DNA from: DASUAO01 sp046484625
GTDB taxonomy: Bacteria; Actinomycetota; Acidimicrobiia; IMCC26256; PALSA-555
Direction: 5' to 3'
DNA: 9,742 bases
Assembly (NCBI GenBank): GCA_046484625.1
Contig: JAWOIO010000088.1
Coordinates: forward strand, 1-9,742
Notes under the pieces: generated by a model
The model's input: the letters and a program-made list of their open reading frames with translations, nothing else
What the model was told of the DNA's origin: nothing
Databases searched by the model: none
Part shown: positions 6,073-9,742 of the stretch, in pieces
Numbering within the stretch: the stretch's first letter is position 1
How the letters are laid out: every line of letters starts with the position of its first letter
Position numbers and translations under genes: made by a program

Positions 6073-8028
6073 TCAGTCGTCGAGTCGATAGTCGTCCGGA
6101 TCGATGTGGCGGGTGAGCTCCCAGTACTGGTCGATGGGCCAGGGCGAGAGCGTGTACACCTTCCCTGACGGGTTCTTGTAGTGGCTGTGCTCGATCGACG
6201 GGTGGGCCCAGACGAGCTGGCTGATCTCGCGCTGATGCCACTCGGCGTACGCGTCGTGGGCCTCCTTCCGGACCTCGATGGTCCGTGCTCCCGACGTGAG
6301 CGCGAGGCGGATCGCTTCGAGCGCGAAGCTCACCTGGAACTCGGAGTGGAAGAACAGGCTCGCGCTGTGCGCGAGGTTCGTGCCCGGCCCGTAGACGCAG
6401 AAGAGGTTCGGGAAGTTGGGCATCGTGATCCCCAGGTGTGCGGTCGGCTCGTCGCCCCACTGTTCCCGGAGCGACACACCGTCGCGCCCGCGCACGTCCA
6501 TCGACGCGAGGAAGTCGTTGTGGCGAAAGCCCGTGGCGAAGCAGATGACATCGGCCTCGCGCAGCACCCCGTCGACGGTCTCCACGCCTTCGGGCACGAT
6601 CCGGGCGATCCCGGTACGGACCAGCTCGACGTTCGACTTGCGCAGGCACTCCAACCACGAGCCGTCGTCCTGGAGGATCCGCTTCCCCATCGCGGGGTAG
6701 TCGGGCAGGCACTGCTCGACGAGGTCGGGCCGGCCGTCGAGCCCGTGACGGATCCACGCCTCGAGCCCCTGGGCGCGCGCGGCGTGGCTCTCGTTGATCG
6801 CGTTCGCCGTGTCGGGGTCGTCGTAGTCGGGATCGATGCGGTACTGCTCGACCCCCATCGAGATGCCGGGGTAGGTCATGAGGAAGCGGAACCAGCGGCC
6901 GTAGAAGGGAAGATGGCGCTGGGCCCACCGATCCCCGTCTGGCACCGACGAGTGGTACACGGGGTTCGGGAACATCCATTGCGCGGTGCGCTGGTAGATC
7001 GTGAGCTGCGCCACCTCGTCGGCGATGGTCGGCGCGATCTGGAATCCGCTGGCGCCCGCGCCGATGAGGGCGAAGCGGGCGCCGGCGAGGTCGAAGTCGT
7101 CGGGCCAGCGCGCCGAGTGGAACGACGGACCCGCGAAGCTGTCCATCCCCGGGATGTCGGGCAGCCGGGGCAGGTTCAGCGAGCCGACCGCGCTGATGAC
7201 GAACCGCGCGCGGAGCGTCTCGGTGGTGCCGTCGGGACCGACGATCTCGACCCGCCACTCGGCGTCGGCCTCGTCCCACTGGACCGCGGTGACGCTCGTG
7301 TTGAACCGGCACTGCGGCCCGAGGTCGTACTTCTCCACGACACGCGCGAAGTAGTCCCGTAGCTCGGGCTGCTGGCAGTAGTACTCGCTCCAGTGGTCGG
7401 CCGGCTCGAACGAGAAGCAGTACTGATGGCTGCCGACGTCGACCCGGGCGCCGGGGTACCGGTTCTCCCACCACGTACCGCCGGGGCCGTCGTTCTTCTC
7501 GACGATCGTGAACGGCATCCCGGCCTGTTGCAACCGGATGCCGGCGAGGATCCCGGACTCGCCGCACCCGATGACCACGACCGGCGAAGCGCCCTTGACG
7601 GCGGCCGGGATCTCGTCGCCCCACGTGATCGCGCGCGAGTCGGCGCCGTCGAACTGCATGTCCTCGAAGAGCATGTCGACGACGCGCCCCTCGATGGGCT
7701 TGCACGCGAGGAACGACATCATCCCGAGGAGGACGTCGCGCGAGAGCGTCTGCGGCACACAGCCACCGTCGCGATAGGCGATCACGGCCGGGAGGGCCCG
7801 CCGACGGATGTCGGCCTGCTCGTCAGGACCCAGGCCGCACTGATAGTCCATCGCGCCCGCCAGCTGCGACAGCATGCGGTCGCGCACCCACGACGGGTCG
7901 CCGGTCATGTGCACGAGCGAGCAGAGCAGCGCCGGGACGTTCACCTCGGCGAGGGCGGCCGCGATCGCACCGTCGTCATCGGTGAACGGGATGCCGGCGT
8001 GGGGGTTGCGCGCTTCTGGCGGCCTCAT
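6073..8028 (-). CDS. FAD/NADPH Baeyer-Villiger-type monooxygenase, HAPMO-like
   Basis: A 651-residue class B flavin monooxygenase expected to insert oxygen next to a ketone using NADPH and O2. An N-terminal extension of about 145 residues precedes the catalytic core, as in 4-hydroxyacetophenone monooxygenase (about 640 residues). The FAD-binding GCGESG is at 154-159, followed by GGTWWENRYPGARVD at 183-197. The Baeyer-Villiger fingerprint FxGxxxHxxxWP is intact at 298-309 (F298, G300, H304, W308, P309). The NADPH-binding GAGASG is at 323-328 and the ATG motif at 498-500. An ATG at 8028 is chosen: TACGAT (8043-8038) ends 10 bases before it and no Shine-Dalgarno is present. The gene is divergent from the arsenic operon across 202 bp and upstream of zur. 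Neither neighbour suggests a substrate; aromatic or aliphatic ketones are possible. It is much longer than the ArsO-type flavoproteins of some ars operons. Confidence 0.9.
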   Translation of the reverse strand: MRPPEARNPHAGIPFTDDDGAIAAALAEVNVPALLCSLVHMTGDPSWVRDRMLSQLAGAMDYQCGLGPDEQADIRRRALPAVIAYRDGGCVPQTLSRDVLLGMMSFLACKPIEGRVVDMLFEDMQFDGADSRAITWGDEIPAAVKGASPVVVIGCGESGILAGIRLQQAGMPFTIVEKNDGPGGTWWENRYPGARVDVGSHQYCFSFEPADHWSEYYCQQPELRDYFARVVEKYDLGPQCRFNTSVTAVQWDEADAEWRVEIVGPDGTTETLRARFVISAVGSLNLPRLPDIPGMDSFAGPSFHSARWPDDFDLAGARFALIGAGASGFQIAPTIADEVAQLTIYQRTAQWMFPNPVYHSSVPDGDRWAQRHLPFYGRWFRFLMTYPGISMGVEQYRIDPDYDDPDTANAINESHAARAQGLEAWIRHGLDGRPDLVEQCLPDYPAMGKRILQDDGSWLECLRKSNVELVRTGIARIVPEGVETVDGVLREADVICFATGFRHNDFLASMDVRGRDGVSLREQWGDEPTAHLGITMPNFPNLFCVYGPGTNLAHSASLFFHSEFQVSFALEAIRLALTSGARTIEVRKEAHDAYAEWHQREISQLVWAHPSIEHSHYKNPSGKVYTLSPWPIDQYWELTRHIDPDDYRLDD

Positions 8029-8037
8029 CGGATGCCA

Positions 8038-8043
8038 ATCGTA
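8038..8043 (-). promoter_or_regulatory. Candidate -10 element of the flavin monooxygenase
   Basis: TACGAT on the minus strand, within CCGTACGAT, 10 bases before the ATG at 8028. The short distance predicts little or no 5' leader. No convincing -35 is visible upstream. Confidence 0.35.
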
Positions 8044-8181
8044 CGGTGAGCAGAGGCGGTGGCCGACCGCTCAGCGCCCCCCGTTCACCATCGCCCGGGC
8101 CGGCTTCCGCGACCGCTCCACCTCCCCGCGTCAGACCGGTCCGAGCAGCTCAGCGCCGTTGCCACGGTCCCGTCCCGAAGG
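8044..8181. other. Intergenic spacer between divergent genes
   Basis: This stretch has no gene I can support. A ten-base direct repeat, GCTCAGCGCC, occurs at 8069-8078 and 8148-8157. I see no tRNA-like, CRISPR-like or mobile-element structure. Confidence 0.5.
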
Positions 8182-8224
8182 TCACTCAACCAAACTTGAC
8201 TCAGTGACTAGTGCGTCACATGAT
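8182..8224 (+). promoter_or_regulatory. arsRC promoter with two overlapping operator-like dyads
   Basis: TTGACT (8196-8201) is a five-of-six match to the -35 consensus. After exactly 17 bases comes CATGAT (8219-8224), a four-of-six -10. The GTG start at 8231 lies seven bases later. Dyad 1 is TCAA-N6-TTGA at 8186-8199 and overlaps the -35. Dyad 2 is GTGAC-N6-GTCAC at 8204-8219 and fills the spacer up to the -10. Their centres are 19 bp apart, about two helical turns. TCAA-N6-TTGA resembles sites reported for ArsR-family repressors, so autorepression by the downstream fusion protein is the simplest reading. Confidence 0.6.
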
Positions 8225-8230
8225 GGGTCG

Positions 8231-8905
8231 GTGCGACACGAGAGCTCGGTCGAAGAGCGGGCCGCGGTCCATGCGGCGCTCAGTGACCCGGTGCGCCTGG
8301 CCATGGTCGACGAGCTCGCGGTGTCCGATCGGTCGCCGGTGGAGCTGCGTCGCCTGACCGGCATCGAGTCGAACCTGCTGGCGCACCACCTCGATGCCCT
8401 GGAGGGCGCCGGGCTGATCGAGCGGTCGCGATCCAGCGGCGACGGCCGTCGGAGGTACGTCCACCTCCGGCGCGAGGCGCTCAACGATCTGGTACCGGGC
8501 CGACCCGTCGACGTCGGCCCGGCGCTGTTCCTCTGTTCGGCGAACTCGGCTCGCAGTCAGCTCGCCGCCGCGCTGTGGACCGAGCTGACGGGTGCACCGG
8601 CCGATTCGGCGGGGACCCATCCCGCCGAGCACGTCCACCCCGGTGCAGTCGCCGCAGCCGAACGGGCCGGGCTCGATCTCTCCAGTGCCGTGCCCCGAAG
8701 GTTGACCCCCGGCGCGCCGCTGCCGCCGCTGGTGATCTCGGTGTGTGACCGAGCCCACGAGGAGGTCGCCGGCCACGGCTCGTGGTTCCACTGGTCGATC
8801 CCCGATCCGGTGCCGGTGGGCACGAAGGCCGCCTTCGACGCGGTGGTGCGCGAGCTCCGGGATCGGATCGAAGCGGTGCTCGACCACCGGGTGCTGGCAT
8901 CGTGA
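8231..8905 (+). CDS. arsRC: ArsR-ArsC fusion: HTH regulator with LMW-phosphatase-type arsenate reductase
   Basis: A 224-residue two-domain protein. Residues 7-85 form an ArsR-type winged helix (ALSDPVRLAMVDEL, recognition helix near SNLLAHHLDALEGAGLI, wing SSGDGRRRYVHL). Residues 97-220 form a low-molecular-weight tyrosine-phosphatase/ArsC domain with the P-loop CSANSARS (Cys102, Arg108) and a later HWSIPDP segment (187-193). The ArsR metal motif ELCVCD reads ELAVSD here: both arsenite-binding cysteines are replaced (Ala30, Ser32). The only cysteines in the whole protein are Cys102 and Cys172, both in the enzyme domain. It probably both represses the operon and reduces arsenate, possibly sensing arsenic through the catalytic domain. 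The start is taken as GTG 8231, placed as leaderless by the promoter; GTG 8204 is an alternative. Its stop overlaps the aquaporin start. ArsR-ArsC fusions have been reported elsewhere, as I recall in Leptospirillum. Confidence 0.87.
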   Translation: MRHESSVEERAAVHAALSDPVRLAMVDELAVSDRSPVELRRLTGIESNLLAHHLDALEGAGLIERSRSSGDGRRRYVHLRREALNDLVPGRPVDVGPALFLCSANSARSQLAAALWTELTGAPADSAGTHPAEHVHPGAVAAAERAGLDLSSAVPRRLTPGAPLPPLVISVCDRAHEEVAGHGSWFHWSIPDPVPVGTKAAFDAVVRELRDRIEAVLDHRVLAS

Positions 8906-9651
8906 CCAGGGATCCGCTGCACCCCACCGACCTCGAGCTCTCCCTCGAGGTCGAGACCGGAACCGGCGCACTCCGCCTCGACCTGACCCGCCGGCTCGCC
9001 GCCGAGGCGCTGGGCACCGCGTTCCTGATCGTGGCGGTGATCGGCTCGGGGATCATGGCGTCCCGGCTGTCGCCGACCGACGCGGGCCTGCAGCTCCTCG
9101 AGAACGCGGCCGCGACCGCCGGGGCGCTCGTCGGGCTGATCCTGATGTTCGGTGCGGTGTCCGGCGCGCACTTCAACCCGGTCGTGACGCTCACCAACCG
9201 ATTGCTCGGCACGACGACAACCCGCGACACCGTCCTCTATACCGCCGCCCAAGTCGCGGGGGGCTGTCTCGGAGCGGTCGTGGCGAACCTGATGTTCGAG
9301 CTTCCCGCCGTCGAGCTGTCGACGAAGGACCGGTCATCGCCGGCGTTGTGGCTGTCCGAGGTGGTGGCCACGGTCGGCTTGCTGTTGGTCATCCAGGGCT
9401 GTGTCCGCACCGGGCGCGCCCGGGCGGTGCCGTTCGCGGTGGGCGCCTGGATCGCCGGCGCCTACTGGTTCACCTCGTCGACCAGCTTCGCGAACCCGGC
9501 GGTCACGGTGGCCCGGACCCTGTCGGACAGCTTCGCCGGGATCGCCCCCTCCTCCGCGCCGATGTTCATCGTCATGCAGCTCGTCGGCGCCATCGTGGCG
9601 TTCGGGCTGATCCGCCTCCTCTACCCCCACCCGGTGTCCTCTGATGTCTGA
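8902..9651 (+). CDS. Aquaglyceroporin (MIP family) of arsenic operon
   Basis: A 249-residue membrane channel with six predicted membrane spans and two half-helices. The first signature is SGAHFNPV (N92-P93-V94, Val in place of Ala); the second is FANPA (N198-P199-A200). The residue after the second NPA, normally the selectivity-filter Arg, is Val201 (NPAVTVAR). This substitution is familiar from aquaporins of ars operons such as AqpS. The expected role is passive exit of arsenite (or passage of organoarsenicals) after intracellular reduction of arsenate. The first ~27 residues are a hydrophilic extension (LELSLEVETGTG). The GTG start overlaps the arsRC stop by four bases (GTGA), and the stop overlaps the next start, so the three genes are translationally coupled. 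The substrate is inferred from context; glycerol or water transport remains possible. Confidence 0.88.
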   Translation: MTRDPLHPTDLELSLEVETGTGALRLDLTRRLAAEALGTAFLIVAVIGSGIMASRLSPTDAGLQLLENAAATAGALVGLILMFGAVSGAHFNPVVTLTNRLLGTTTTRDTVLYTAAQVAGGCLGAVVANLMFELPAVELSTKDRSSPALWLSEVVATVGLLLVIQGCVRTGRARAVPFAVGAWIAGAYWFTSSTSFANPAVTVARTLSDSFAGIAPSSAPMFIVMQLVGAIVAFGLIRLLYPHPVSSDV

Positions 9652-9742
9652 GACCCGTCCCGAAGTCCTCTTCGTCTGCGTCCACAACGCGGGCCGGTCC
9701 CAGATGGCCGCCGCCCTCTTGGCCCACCACGGCGGTGACCGC
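9644..9742 (+). CDS. arsC: Arsenate reductase ArsC, LMW-phosphatase type (5' part)
   Basis: Only the first 33 codons are inside the window. The N-terminus reads PEVLFVCVHNAGRSQMAAALL, with the catalytic P-loop CVHNAGRS: Cys12, five residues, Arg18. This is the active site of thioredoxin- or mycothiol-linked arsenate reductases, which convert As(V) to As(III) in the cytoplasm. The ATG at 9644 lies inside the last codons of the aquaporin gene (8-bp overlap) and lacks a Shine-Dalgarno, so it should be translated by coupling. This is the second reductase of the operon, in addition to the ArsC domain fused to ArsR. The C-terminal part that would show the coupling thiol system lies beyond the window. 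A tyrosine phosphatase function is less likely in this context. Confidence 0.85.
   Translation, partial: MSETRPEVLFVCVHNAGRSQMAAALLAHHGGDR

Noticed and set aside
5843..7705. 620-residue minus-strand frame overlapping zur and the monooxygenase
   Set aside because: It is an Arg/Ala-rich out-of-frame reading of the monooxygenase gene, whose true frame has intact FAD, NADPH and Baeyer-Villiger motifs.
6073..8028. Flavin monooxygenase as part of the arsenic system (ArsO-like)
   Set aside because: At 651 residues with a HAPMO-type N-terminal domain and full Baeyer-Villiger fingerprint it fits a ketone monooxygenase. It is divergent from the ars genes and has its own promoter-like element.
7874..8230. 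N-terminal extension of the arsRC frame
   Set aside because: It runs antisense through the monooxygenase and the promoter region. The -35/-10 pair at 8196-8224 would lie inside the coding sequence if the extension were real.
1..9742. CRISPR arrays, insertion sequences, tRNA or rRNA genes, prophage or attachment sites
   Set aside because: No spaced direct repeats, transposase frames, terminal inverted repeats or conserved RNA-gene segments were seen on either strand.

Overview
High-GC bacterial DNA with actinobacterial character. GTG starts are frequent, several promoters sit so close to the start codon that leaderless mRNAs are likely, and the gene content (P450, nitronate-monooxygenase-like flavoprotein, Baeyer-Villiger-type monooxygenase, single-cysteine ArsC types) is typical of Actinomycetota. 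An Acidimicrobiia-like host is my guess; the sequence alone does not prove it.

Layout: (1) 61-1525, minus strand: a cytochrome P450 followed by a decayed enoyl-CoA hydratase (crotonase) remnant. (2) 1632-2741, plus: an FMN-dependent nitronate monooxygenase/enoyl-reductase-like protein, divergent from the P450 across a 106-bp promoter region. Together these look like part of a lipid, steroid or xenobiotic catabolic locus. (3) 2844-6017: a complete metal-uptake module. A substrate-binding lipoprotein (znuA-like) and a permease (znuB-like) are coupled on the minus strand. The ATPase (znuC-like) is divergent on the plus strand, and a Fur/Zur-family repressor converges on it. The 100-bp divergent promoter holds two inverted copies of a 14-bp element that are good candidates for the repressor operators. 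(4) 6073-8028, minus: a 651-residue FAD/NADPH monooxygenase of the 4-hydroxyacetophenone-monooxygenase type. (5) 8231-9742 and beyond, plus: an arsenic operon made of an ArsR-ArsC fusion, an aquaglyceroporin and a second ArsC cut by the window edge.

How the genes work together: the znu module would import zinc (possibly manganese) and be shut off by its metal-loaded repressor. In the ars operon, arsenate would be reduced to arsenite by the LMW-phosphatase-type reductases, and arsenite would leave by the channel, as in the aqpS-type operon of Sinorhizobium meliloti. No active arsenite pump is visible in the window.

The most unusual item is the ArsR-ArsC fusion. Its DNA-binding domain lacks both cysteines of the classical arsenite-sensing CVC motif, while its reductase domain keeps the full Cys-x5-Arg active site. 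Its promoter reads as a -35, a 17-bp spacer, a -10 and then a GTG start seven bases downstream, overlaid by two inverted repeats. The protein may therefore sense arsenic through its enzyme domain.
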